Assembly: GCA_049976505.1 (NCBI GenBank)
Contig: JBMFIC010000014.1
Coordinates: 1-31,369 of the forward strand
DNA length: 31,369 nucleotides
Direction of reading: 5' to 3'
From: CAYFFZ01 sp049976505
GTDB lineage: Archaea > Thermoproteota > Nitrososphaeria > Conexivisphaerales > UBA164
The notes below the pieces were generated by a model that saw nothing but the letters and a program-made list of their open reading frames with translations, did not search any database and was not told where the DNA came from. The position numbers and the translations under genes are program-made. Position 1 is the stretch's first letter. Each line of letters opens with the position of its first letter. Below are positions 7,449 through 14,343 of this stretch, one piece after another.

Positions 7449-8207
7449 CTACCATCCCCTCCTCCTGAGCCTTCCAGTAAGCTCATCCCTCAGCTCCCTG
7501 CCTGTAAGGGCCAGAAAGACGTCCTCTATCTTCTGGGCCCCGTGCTTTCTCTTAAGCTCGTCCTTGGGCCCGAGCTCTATGATCTTTCCTCTGTCCATTA
7601 TGGCCACGGTCTCCGCAAGCTCATCTACTTCGTACATGTCGTGAGTTGTAAGGATGACAGTGTAGCCCCTGTTCTTGAGCTTTAAGATGAAGTCCCTCAC
7701 CCATCTTACGCTCTGCGGGTCAAGGCCGTTAGTTGGCTCGTCTAGAATTATAATATCCGGATCGTGAAGGAGCGCCCTAGCTATGTTTATCCTCTGCCTC
7801 ATGCCAGTTGAGAATGTGGCCACGGGCTTGTCCCTGAACTCCCAGAGCTTCACTTCATCAAGCAGCTGCTTGATCTTCTCCTTTAACGTCCTGCTGTCCA
7901 GCCCGTACATCTTGCCGAAGAACTCAAGATTTTCTATTGGAGTTAGCGCAGGATAAAGTATGAGCTTCTCCTGAACAACCCCTATCCTCTTCCTGACCTC
8001 GTTCGAATCCCTGACAACGTCGAACCCCTCAACCCTTGCCCAGCCGTAGGATGGCCTCGTCAGCGTGCAGAGCATCCTCAGGAGCGTGCTCTTTCCCGCG
8101 CCGTTTGGGCCCACAAGCCCAAATATCTCTCCCTTTCTCACGCTGAACGTCACGTGATCCACTGCTATCAGGTCGCCAAAGTACTTGGTAAGCTCCTGGG
8201 CCTCTAC
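7449..8207 (-). CDS. ABC transporter ATPase, ABC-2 exporter subunit (probable GTA start)
   Basis: Cytoplasmic motor of the exporter. Walker A GPNGAGKST, signature FSTGMRQR (a variant of LSGGQ), Walker B IIILDEPTNGLDP and the H-loop histidine in TTHDM are all present. The first standard start in frame is GTG at 8162, but that would remove the conserved first strand. Upstream the frame continues VEAQELTKYFGDLIAVDHV, exactly what family members have at their N-terminus. The first codon of this block is GTA (8207-8205), which overlaps the TAG stop of the upstream gene by two bases and is preceded by GGAGGAG (8217-8211). No ATG, GTG or TTG exists in frame between there and well into the upstream gene. 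I therefore place the start at GTA, or at a GTG misread as GTA. About 252 residues. Confidence 0.88.
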   Translation of the reverse strand, partial: VEAQELTKYFGDLIAVDHVTFSVRKGEIFGLVGPNGAGKSTLLRMLCTLTRPSYGWARVEGFDVVRDSNEVRKRIGVVQEKLILYPALTPIENLEFFGKMYGLDSRTLKEKIKQLLDEVKLWEFRDKPVATFSTGMRQRINIARALLHDPDIIILDEPTNGLDPQSVRWVRDFILKLKNRGYTVILTTHDMYEVDELAETVAIMDRGKIIELGPKDELKRKHGAQKIEDVFLALTGRELRDELTGRLRRRGW

Positions 8208-9754
8208 GGCCTCCTCCGTACCACGAACACCCCCACGGCGAGCACAGCTATCACGGCAAGAGCAACGTAGAGCGCGTAGCTCGAGATGTCGCCGAACAGG
8301 CTGCCTGGTTCTACGTTGAAGATCACTGGCCTGCTTGCGAAGAACTGGACGCCCGGAGCATTAGACTGTTCCCACGTTAAGTAGACTGCTCCGCTGTATA
8401 TTCCTGTAGGAATGCCCGAGGAGACCTGAACCGAGAAGACGGCGGTGGCGTTGCCGTCAGGAGGTATGTCACCAAGGTAATCGTAGGTGTTCCCGCTCAT
8501 GACGTTTGGAAGCATGAGCTGGGCCGAAACGCCGCGCGCCGTTACGTTGCCATGGTTTACGACCACGAGCGTTATGTACACGCTGCTAGCCCCAGCGCTT
8601 ACGTTGAAGCGGTCCTTTAAGAGGGTGAAGTTAGCGAGTGGCTGCAGCGGGAGGTACAGGGTCTCGCTGGTGTTGTACCCCTGATACCATATGCTCATTA
8701 TTAGCGGCACCCTCTGTGGAGACGATGCGTTTTCGGGCACGTCAAGAAGGAAGGAGACCCGTACTGGATACCCTGGCGGCATCAGCCCTATGCTGTAAGT
8801 ATCGCTGCTGAGGACGACAAAGCCGTTAGGAACTTGCAGCCTGGCGGTCACGTTTTTGGCAGATACGTTGCCAGAGTTCACGAGAAGCACGTTCAGCTCA
8901 ACATCATCGGATCCTGGAAATACCTGAGGAGGCTGAGTATAGTATGCCTCGGCTGAGATCCTTGGGCTGCCGGAGATCCTTAGATACTCAATATACTCCC
9001 TGGTTATTCCGTTGTTCCAGGATAGCGTCACGCTCACCGGATAGTATCCAAGCGAAGCATTGTCCGCAACGTCAACGAAAAACACTACAGGGGCAGACAT
9101 GCCGGCAGGGATGGTTCCAATAAAATAGCTGAGAGTGCTGTTGTAGCTTGAGAACGGGTAGCTGAGCCTTATCCTTATCGATGAGTTGAAAGCTGGGCCA
9201 GTTCCCGCGTTCCTGATAGTTACCACGAGTGGAACTCCAGAGGCTCCAGGAAACGCTAAAAGCGAGCCATTTCCGAATAGGGTCTCATAGACGTTAAGAT
9301 CGGCGTAGCTGGTTATGCTGATGTACTCGGTGAAGTTCTCGGATACCCTGTAGGCCTCGTAAAGCCCTGCCTGCTGTAAGACGTAGACGTAGGATATGTT
9401 GAGCTCGGCCCTGTAGACCCCGAGCGAAGCGTTAGGGGCTATCCTTGCGTACGCTGTGAACTGGTACTCGCCTCCCGGATATATAGCTGAGGCGTTCTGA
9501 GGCTGAATGTAGATGCTCACGGGGCCGAAAACGCTTACTCTGAGGCTCACGTTTTCAGCCAGCCCGTTTCCCTCGTTAGCCAGCACGGATATAAGCGGAA
9601 TGGCCTGCATCCCCGGCTCAGCCTGTACCGGAGATGACGGAGGACCAAACCCAAAGTAGACCGGAACAATCTGGGCCACCGAGCCGGCTGGAACAGCAGG
9701 AACGAAGGATGCCAGCAGGATCATGAATGCGACGGACAGCACCGAAATCCTCAT
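8204..9754 (-). CDS. Secreted, membrane-anchored beta-sandwich protein (COG1361/NEW3-like) of the ABC exporter module
   Basis: 516 residues. An N-terminal signal peptide (hydrophobic about 5-22, small residues before AQIVPV) leads into repeated Ig-like segments with the pattern 'NxGN..A.NV...L..P', e.g. LANEGNGLAENVSL, VRNAGTGPAF-like, VNSGNVSAKNVTARL and VNHGNVTARGVSAQL. A single C-terminal membrane helix ends in VVRRRP. This is the design of archaeal COG1361-type surface proteins, often encoded beside an ABC-2 ATPase and permease. The start at ATG 9754 is preferred over TTG 9760 because a TATA box centred at about 9780 lies 26 nt upstream. Many N-x-S/T sites suggest glycosylation. It probably works outside the membrane with the exporter; the ligand is unknown. 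Confidence 0.82.
   Translation of the reverse strand: MRISVLSVAFMILLASFVPAVPAGSVAQIVPVYFGFGPPSSPVQAEPGMQAIPLISVLANEGNGLAENVSLRVSVFGPVSIYIQPQNASAIYPGGEYQFTAYARIAPNASLGVYRAELNISYVYVLQQAGLYEAYRVSENFTEYISITSYADLNVYETLFGNGSLLAFPGASGVPLVVTIRNAGTGPAFNSSIRIRLSYPFSSYNSTLSYFIGTIPAGMSAPVVFFVDVADNASLGYYPVSVTLSWNNGITREYIEYLRISGSPRISAEAYYTQPPQVFPGSDDVELNVLLVNSGNVSAKNVTARLQVPNGFVVLSSDTYSIGLMPPGYPVRVSFLLDVPENASSPQRVPLIMSIWYQGYNTSETLYLPLQPLANFTLLKDRFNVSAGASSVYITLVVVNHGNVTARGVSAQLMLPNVMSGNTYDYLGDIPPDGNATAVFSVQVSSGIPTGIYSGAVYLTWEQSNAPGVQFFASRPVIFNVEPGSLFGDISSYALYVALAVIAVLAVGVFVVRRRP
8211..8217 (-). promoter_or_regulatory. Ribosome-binding site that places the ABC ATPase start
   Basis: Reverse-strand GGAGGAG lies 3-5 nt before the GTA at 8207 and inside the last codons of the upstream gene. 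The GTG at 8162 has no comparable sequence before it. This is the main evidence for a start at or near 8207. Confidence 0.5.
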
Positions 9755-9809
9755 AGCCAATACTGTTGGTGCCTGTGCTTATATGTTTTGATATATCTTT
9801 ACGAATGTT

Positions 9810-11435
9810 TCAAGCTGCAAATATTCCCTCCTCCACGACGTACCTCTTTCTGGCAAGGTCCATCAGCTTAGTCGTAAACGTAATGCTGAAGACAACCACT
9901 ATTATCGCGAATACCATGGAGGACCACGCAGCAAGCCCTAAGTTACCGCTGTAGGTCCATATGTCAAGAAGCTTCATCAGGCCGTACTTTGCCTCAAGGG
10001 TGTGTGAGTCGTAGATGTCCGGCCAGTACTCGCCTATCATCAGCCCTCCCCAGGCGCTGTTGATCGTGCTGGACAGCCCAGCTATAAGGTAGGGGAAGGT
10101 TGCTGGAAGTATGATCCTCCTCATCTTGGTCAGAAAGCTCATTTCATAGTTCTCCATGATCTCCCAGAACTCAGATGGTATGGCCTGAACGCCCATCCAG
10201 AAGCTGTAGAAGACGTAGTAGAAGGTGCTCACGAATCCGAGGAACAGTATATAGAGCTCGGTCCCGAAGGGCAGGCCCATTATGTATCTGAACGTCATTA
10301 TGTATACCACGGGAAAGTATATGGGGGCCGGAAACGCGGATACCGCCTGAATAACAGGAAGGATAAAGGCTGCGATCCTCTGTCTGACAGCTAGAACGTA
10401 GCCCACGGTAACCGCGAGCGCAAGCGAGATCAGGGCTATGAACGCAACCCTGACGTAATCAACCCCTATGTTGTAAAGGATCATCGGCAGGTTACCTATA
10501 AGGAAGAGCCAGTAGGAGTACGGTATCGTTATCACGAAGGAAGCAACCTCCCAGCTCAGCAGCACGAGGAAAGCTCCTCCAAGCCCTGAAATAACGTACT
10601 TGGTGCCCTTCCTCAGCCTCCGCCAGACCCTTCTCTCGTGAGGAGGACGGACCGGCATGGGAACCCGGGCAAGGCTGACGAAGTACCTCGAGAGCCTCCT
10701 CATTGGGCCGGTAAGCGAGTTCCATCTCTGCGCGCTCTGCCTGAGGCTCATCCTTCCCCTTCTTCTCACTGGAAGCATCGTATCGAGGCCGTACTTTGCC
10801 ACCGCATGTCTGGCGTACCATCTGAATATTAGCGTGAGGGCCACAACCCAGGCCCCCAGGCTTGCTAGCCCAACCTCAACGAGCGGCCAGGCCCTTTCTG
10901 ATATAAGCATGGGCAGCACGTAGCCTATTCCAAACACGTGAAACGTAGCGCTTCCGACGGTGAAAACCTCGCTCACAGTTATGTAGAAGAGGGCATCAGC
11001 AAAGCTTGGAAAGAGGTTAGCCGCTATCTTTGGTATCGAGTAAGGTATGTAGAGGTATCTGAGCTTCTGAAAGAAGCTGAAGTCGTAGTTCTCCGAAACC
11101 TCATAGAGATCCACGGGAACGGTCTTGAAGGCCTGGTACTGGGCGACCCAGATGTTCCAGACGACCGCCGTGAACACCAGAAAGTCGGCGGCGAGCTCAG
11201 TCCCAAGGTATCCGCCTATCCTGTAGACGAATATCACGAGAACGACCGGGAAAAACGTTATCACTGGAACCGACTCCATTGCGGCTATCATCGGTATGTA
11301 GATGCCTTCAAAGACCCTGCTCTTTATCGCGGCGTATCCGAGCAGCCAGCCCGACAGTATTGATATCCCCATTATTGCAAGGACCCTTCCTATAGTGGCC
11401 ATCGTGGCGAGCTGTATCACGAGCGCTTCATTCAT
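9810..11435 (-). CDS. NitT/TauT-type ABC importer permease, two permease domains in one chain
   Basis: 541 residues, about twice the length of a usual permease. Both halves carry a BPD_transp_1 domain with its own cytoplasmic coupling (EAA-like) loop: VSENYDFSFFQKLRYLYIP in the first half and IMENYEMSFLTKMRRIILP in the second. Between them is a basic linker (about 225-275, rich in arginine) leading into a new membrane helix. It resembles SsuC/TauC-type permeases for nitrate, sulfonate or taurine. The ATPase gene lies just upstream on the same strand, with the stop 6 nt before this ATG. No substrate-binding protein gene is nearby. The fused chain would form the whole pore without dimerising. 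The substrate is not deducible. Confidence 0.88.
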   Translation of the reverse strand: MNEALVIQLATMATIGRVLAIMGISILSGWLLGYAAIKSRVFEGIYIPMIAAMESVPVITFFPVVLVIFVYRIGGYLGTELAADFLVFTAVVWNIWVAQYQAFKTVPVDLYEVSENYDFSFFQKLRYLYIPYSIPKIAANLFPSFADALFYITVSEVFTVGSATFHVFGIGYVLPMLISERAWPLVEVGLASLGAWVVALTLIFRWYARHAVAKYGLDTMLPVRRRGRMSLRQSAQRWNSLTGPMRRLSRYFVSLARVPMPVRPPHERRVWRRLRKGTKYVISGLGGAFLVLLSWEVASFVITIPYSYWLFLIGNLPMILYNIGVDYVRVAFIALISLALAVTVGYVLAVRQRIAAFILPVIQAVSAFPAPIYFPVVYIMTFRYIMGLPFGTELYILFLGFVSTFYYVFYSFWMGVQAIPSEFWEIMENYEMSFLTKMRRIILPATFPYLIAGLSSTINSAWGGLMIGEYWPDIYDSHTLEAKYGLMKLLDIWTYSGNLGLAAWSSMVFAIIVVVFSITFTTKLMDLARKRYVVEEGIFAA

Positions 11436-11441
11436 ACGATA

Positions 11442-12167
11442 TCATCTGATTGGGGTAAGAGAGGAATATATTTTATCCAGGTATCTGTCAAATGCCGGAT
11501 CCTTGGAGCTCCTTGGCCTCGGCATATCTATCCTGATGTCATCAACTATTGACGCAGGAGTTCCGTTCATAACTAGCACCCTGTCCGAGAGCTCAAGCAC
11601 CTCGTTGAGGTTATGGGAAACGAGGATGACGGTCTTGAGCGTGGTCTCGGGGCTGAAAAGCATGTCGTAGATTTCGTGCCTCAGGCCCTCAGCCGTGAGC
11701 TCATCAAGGTGCACGAAGGGCTCATCCATCAGAAGAACCAGCGGGTCCGCAGCGAGAGCCCTTGCAATTGCAACCCTCTGTCTCATCCCTCCGCTCATCT
11801 CCTTTGGATACAGATTCTCGGCCTCCCTGAGTCCAACTATCTCAAGGGCCTTCCTTGCCTTCTGAATTATCTCATCCTTGCTCAGGCCGCTGTTAAGGAG
11901 GCCTAGCTTAACGTTGTCGATCGCCGTCATCCAGGGAAACGTGGCTATCGACTGGTGTATCAGCGCTATCCTGTGAGTCGGCCTGAGTACCTCCTCGCCA
12001 AGCAGAAATATTCTGCCAGTAGTTGGGGGGATTAGCCTGCTTATGACCCTGAGCAGCGTGCTCTTTCCAATTCCGGACGGCCCAACTATCGATATGAACT
12101 CGTTTTCATCAGTCATAAAGCTAACGTTTCTGAACACCTCCTTCCCGCTTGGATACCGGTAGCTCAC
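11442..12167 (-). CDS. NitT/TauT-type ABC transporter ATPase (N-terminus uncertain)
   Basis: Motor subunit for the double permease. Walker A GPSGIGKST, Q-loop IHQSIATFPW, signature MSGGMRQR, Walker B LVLLMDEPF and switch histidine SHNLNE are present. The GTG at 12167 is the first standard start in the frame, but conserved sequence continues upstream (IAEVLRVDSVSYRYPSG). The best leaderless start by promoter spacing is the ATG at 12201-12199, with a TATA box centred at about 12232. That ATG is one base out of frame and would stop after nine codons. Either one extra base is present at 12195-12198, giving a true start MRIAEVLRV, or an unusual start (ATT 12194) is used. The coordinates given are the conservative minimum. 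Confidence 0.88.
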   Translation of the reverse strand: MSYRYPSGKEVFRNVSFMTDENEFISIVGPSGIGKSTLLRVISRLIPPTTGRIFLLGEEVLRPTHRIALIHQSIATFPWMTAIDNVKLGLLNSGLSKDEIIQKARKALEIVGLREAENLYPKEMSGGMRQRVAIARALAADPLVLLMDEPFVHLDELTAEGLRHEIYDMLFSPETTLKTVILVSHNLNEVLELSDRVLVMNGTPASIVDDIRIDMPRPRSSKDPAFDRYLDKIYSSLTPIR

Positions 12168-12226
12168 GCTGTCAACCCTGAGGACCTCGGCAATACCGCA
12201 TCGCCTTTACCTAGTTTGTTATGGTG

Positions 12227-12237
12227 AATATATAACG
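12227..12237 (-). promoter_or_regulatory. TATA box of the NitT/TauT transporter genes
   Basis: Reverse-strand GTTATATATTC is centred about 31 nt before the ATG at 12201. It supports transcription starting just before that ATG, and so a protein longer than the in-frame GTG at 12167 would give. Confidence 0.45.
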
Positions 12238-12251
12238 CTTGTTATTTAAAG

Positions 12252-13082
12252 CTAGGGGTTATAGAGGATGAGCTCCTCCTCGTAAACCCTTCCAGCGTAG
12301 AGGCTGTTGGGCGGAAGCAACTTCTTGCTCATCGAGCCCAGAAGCCTGTTGAGGGCCTCCTCGGCCTCGGAGTCGCTCATCCTGCCGCTCAGGAGCTCTA
12401 GGGGGCATCTGACGTTAACAGGCCTGTATGGTATCACGTGTCTTGTGGACTTTGGAGGAAACAGCATGCCCTTCATCCCAGCCTCTATGACCTCGCTCTT
12501 CTCCGGCTTCTTCACGTATAGCACCATGTATCCGTTCTTCAGGTAGTTCAGAAGGTCCCTGTCGAGGATTCCCACATACTCCTTAACCCTTCTGTCGAAC
12601 TCCTTTATGAGAGGAAACCTCTCAAAGCCTCTTGCCTCCAGGGCTGAAACATATGCCATGTCGTCGAAGAGGAGGGCAAGCGGGAACTTCTCCTGATCCA
12701 CCAGCTGCATGGCCTCAAGCTGGCTTCCGGCCTTCCTGAGGTTAAGAGCCACCTTCAGCTCATCTATCATGTTCAGCGAGTAGTTCTTGACGGCCCGGAG
12801 CCACCTGTAGACCTTTATCCTTTCATCCGCATAGTCGACCTTCGCCACCATGATCCTCTTTACTTCGAGCGCCTTAAGGGCGGCTATTCTGTGCATGCCG
12901 TCGAGCGCTACGCCGGTCTTCGAATCAACGACGACCGGATCTATCTGGACCCCATCCTTCTTTATGCTCTTTGCAAGCTCGCTCAGGTTCTTCTCAATAA
13001 CCTCCTCGTGGGGCCTGACATCGCTGAGCCTAGCGAAGGATATCGTGAAGGATAGCTCGTTGGTCCAGGCGCTACTGCTCAA
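12252..13082 (-). CDS. ParB/SerK-like protein, probable ADP-dependent free serine kinase
   Basis: 276 residues with a ParB-like (Spo0J/SbnI) fold: VRPHEEVIEKNLSEL (about 22-36), then VVVDSKTGVALDGMHRIAAL (50-69) and a region with KVYRWLRAV. The later block PPKSTRHVIPYRPVNV matches the 'PKTTRHVLPF.P' signature of Thermococcus SerK. SerK phosphorylates free L-serine to O-phosphoserine with ADP, feeding cysteine synthesis. The glutamate after PH (E26) aligns with the catalytic glutamate of that enzyme as I recall it. The start is TTG at 13082, inside the eS17 gene (11-nt overlap), with GGGTGA (13097-13092) nine nt before it, so the two genes are translationally coupled. A DNA-binding ParB role is less likely because the kinase-type C-terminus is present and there is no ParA nearby. 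Confidence 0.75.
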   Translation of the reverse strand: MSSSAWTNELSFTISFARLSDVRPHEEVIEKNLSELAKSIKKDGVQIDPVVVDSKTGVALDGMHRIAALKALEVKRIMVAKVDYADERIKVYRWLRAVKNYSLNMIDELKVALNLRKAGSQLEAMQLVDQEKFPLALLFDDMAYVSALEARGFERFPLIKEFDRRVKEYVGILDRDLLNYLKNGYMVLYVKKPEKSEVIEAGMKGMLFPPKSTRHVIPYRPVNVRCPLELLSGRMSDSEAEEALNRLLGSMSKKLLPPNSLYAGRVYEEELILYNP

Positions 13083-13266
13083 CCGATGATTTCACCCTGC
13101 TCCGCTTAACCATCCTCGTTATATATCCTGCGACCTTGTTTCTCACGTACTTTGAGTTCATAACGACCAGCTCGTTGAGCGCCTTCTTATTAGCCTCAAA
13201 GTTATCGGTGAACTTATCAGGAAACTTCTGCAACAGCTCGTTAGCTATCCTTCTTATCCTGTTCAT
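13072..13266 (-). CDS. rps17e: 30S ribosomal protein eS17
   Basis: Small-subunit ribosomal protein of archaea and eukaryotes, 64 residues from the chosen start. The stretch NFEANKKALNELVVMNSKYV followed by RNKVAGYITRMVKR is the family core. The ATG at 13266 (MNRIRRIANEL) is chosen over an in-frame ATG at 13311. A TATA box (13291-13300) lies 30 nt before 13266 and would fall inside the longer reading frame, and 64 residues is the normal size. It is first in a pair with the SerK-like gene, which starts inside its last codons. Confidence 0.9.
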   Translation of the reverse strand: MNRIRRIANELLQKFPDKFTDNFEANKKALNELVVMNSKYVRNKVAGYITRMVKRSRVKSSVEQ

Positions 13267-13290
13267 TCCATCAGACCTTTGGATTCGGGA

Positions 13291-13330
13291 TTTTAAATTT
13301 TTTCCGCGCATTTAAAAGAACTTTATTATA
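13291..13330. promoter_or_regulatory. Back-to-back TATA boxes for eS17 (reverse) and aldo/keto reductase (forward)
   Basis: TTTTAAATTT at 13291-13300 lies 30 nt from the reverse-strand start at 13266. CTTTATTATA at 13321-13330 lies about 28 nt from the forward start at 13354. A further TTTAAAAG string sits between them. The two core promoters are 30 nt apart. Confidence 0.5.
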
Positions 13331-13353
13331 CCCGACGCAACATTAATCCGCAT

Positions 13354-14343
13354 ATGCAGTACGCAAAGCTGGGCTGGAGCAACGTCAAGATCTCGAGGAT
13401 TTCTCTTGGCGGGATGTCCTACGGCAGCAAGGAGCCATGGATGGCGCCGAAGGAAACGGCCATAAAGATAATCAAGAAGGGAATAGACCTGGGAATAAAC
13501 TACATAGACACGGCAGACGTTTACTCTGATGGCGAGTCGGAGAGGATCATAGGGGAGGCCATACGAGGGTATGACAGGGAGGAGCTTCTTATAGGAACCA
13601 AGGTTGGGCTCGAGTTTGGCTCTGGGCTGAACAACAGCGGGCTTTCGAGGAAGAGGCTTTACGCCCAGCTCAGGGGCTCCCTTGAGAGGCTGCAGACTGA
13701 CTACGTTGATCTGTATCAGATCCACAGGTGGGACTACAACACAGACATAGAGGAGGTCCTTTCAACGCTTACTCAGTTCGTCAGGGAGGGAAAGGTCAGG
13801 TACATTGGGGCAACCTCCATCTACGCGTTTCAGATTCAGAGGCTCTGGGATCTTGCTGTATTCAAGGGATACGAAGGGATCGTGTACTATTCCCCAAGAT
13901 ACAACCTGGCATACCGGGAGGAGGAAAGGGAAACGATACCCATCTGCAGGGAGCTCAACATAGCCATAGCGCCCTACAGCCCCCTCGCAAGGGGCTTCCT
14001 TACGGGGAAGTACAGGAGAAACGAGCAGCCAGACTCCATAAGGTACAGGACCGACCGGTATCTTCCCACAGGGTACTTCAGGCCCGAGGACTTTGACGTC
14101 GTTGAGAACCTAGTTGAGGTTGCTAATCAGAAGGGAGTAAAGCCTGCCGTGCTTGCCCTTGCATGGCTTTTAAACAAGCCATACGTGACCACGGTTCTCC
14201 TGGGAGCCACTAAGCCTGAGCATCTGGACGATGCGGTTCAGGCTCTTGATTTGAAGCTAACTGAGGACGAAATGAAGCTCCTGGAAAAGCCATACAGACC
14301 TCATGAGCTCATGGGTCCGACCAAGTCCCCGCTAACTCCTTAA
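13354..14343 (+). CDS. Aldo/keto reductase
   Basis: NAD(P)H-dependent oxidoreductase of the (beta/alpha)8 AKR fold, 329 residues. The catalytic tetrad is visible: D52 and Y57 in DTADVYSDG, K83 in GTKVG and H124 in YQIHRWD. The C-terminal cofactor-binding block is also present (LLGATKPEHLDDAV). The overall look is that of the Mogibacterium/YhdN-type 'general stress' or potassium-channel-beta-like group acting on aldehydes and ketones. Its real substrate cannot be told from sequence. It is a single gene with its own promoter. The last 12 nt overlap the convergent lysyl-tRNA synthetase gene. Confidence 0.94.
   Translation: MQYAKLGWSNVKISRISLGGMSYGSKEPWMAPKETAIKIIKKGIDLGINYIDTADVYSDGESERIIGEAIRGYDREELLIGTKVGLEFGSGLNNSGLSRKRLYAQLRGSLERLQTDYVDLYQIHRWDYNTDIEEVLSTLTQFVREGKVRYIGATSIYAFQIQRLWDLAVFKGYEGIVYYSPRYNLAYREEERETIPICRELNIAIAPYSPLARGFLTGKYRRNEQPDSIRYRTDRYLPTGYFRPEDFDVVENLVEVANQKGVKPAVLALAWLLNKPYVTTVLLGATKPEHLDDAVQALDLKLTEDEMKLLEKPYRPHELMGPTKSPLTP

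Noticed and set aside
12252..13082. Chromosome-partition ParB and a nearby replication origin
   Set aside because: There is no ParA, no repeated parS-like sites and no Orc1/Cdc6 gene, and the C-terminal block matches serine kinase SerK rather than DNA-binding ParB.
13267..13311. Longer eS17 start at 13311
   Set aside because: It would put the TATA box inside the coding region and make the protein longer than the family; ATG 13266 fits both promoter spacing and length.
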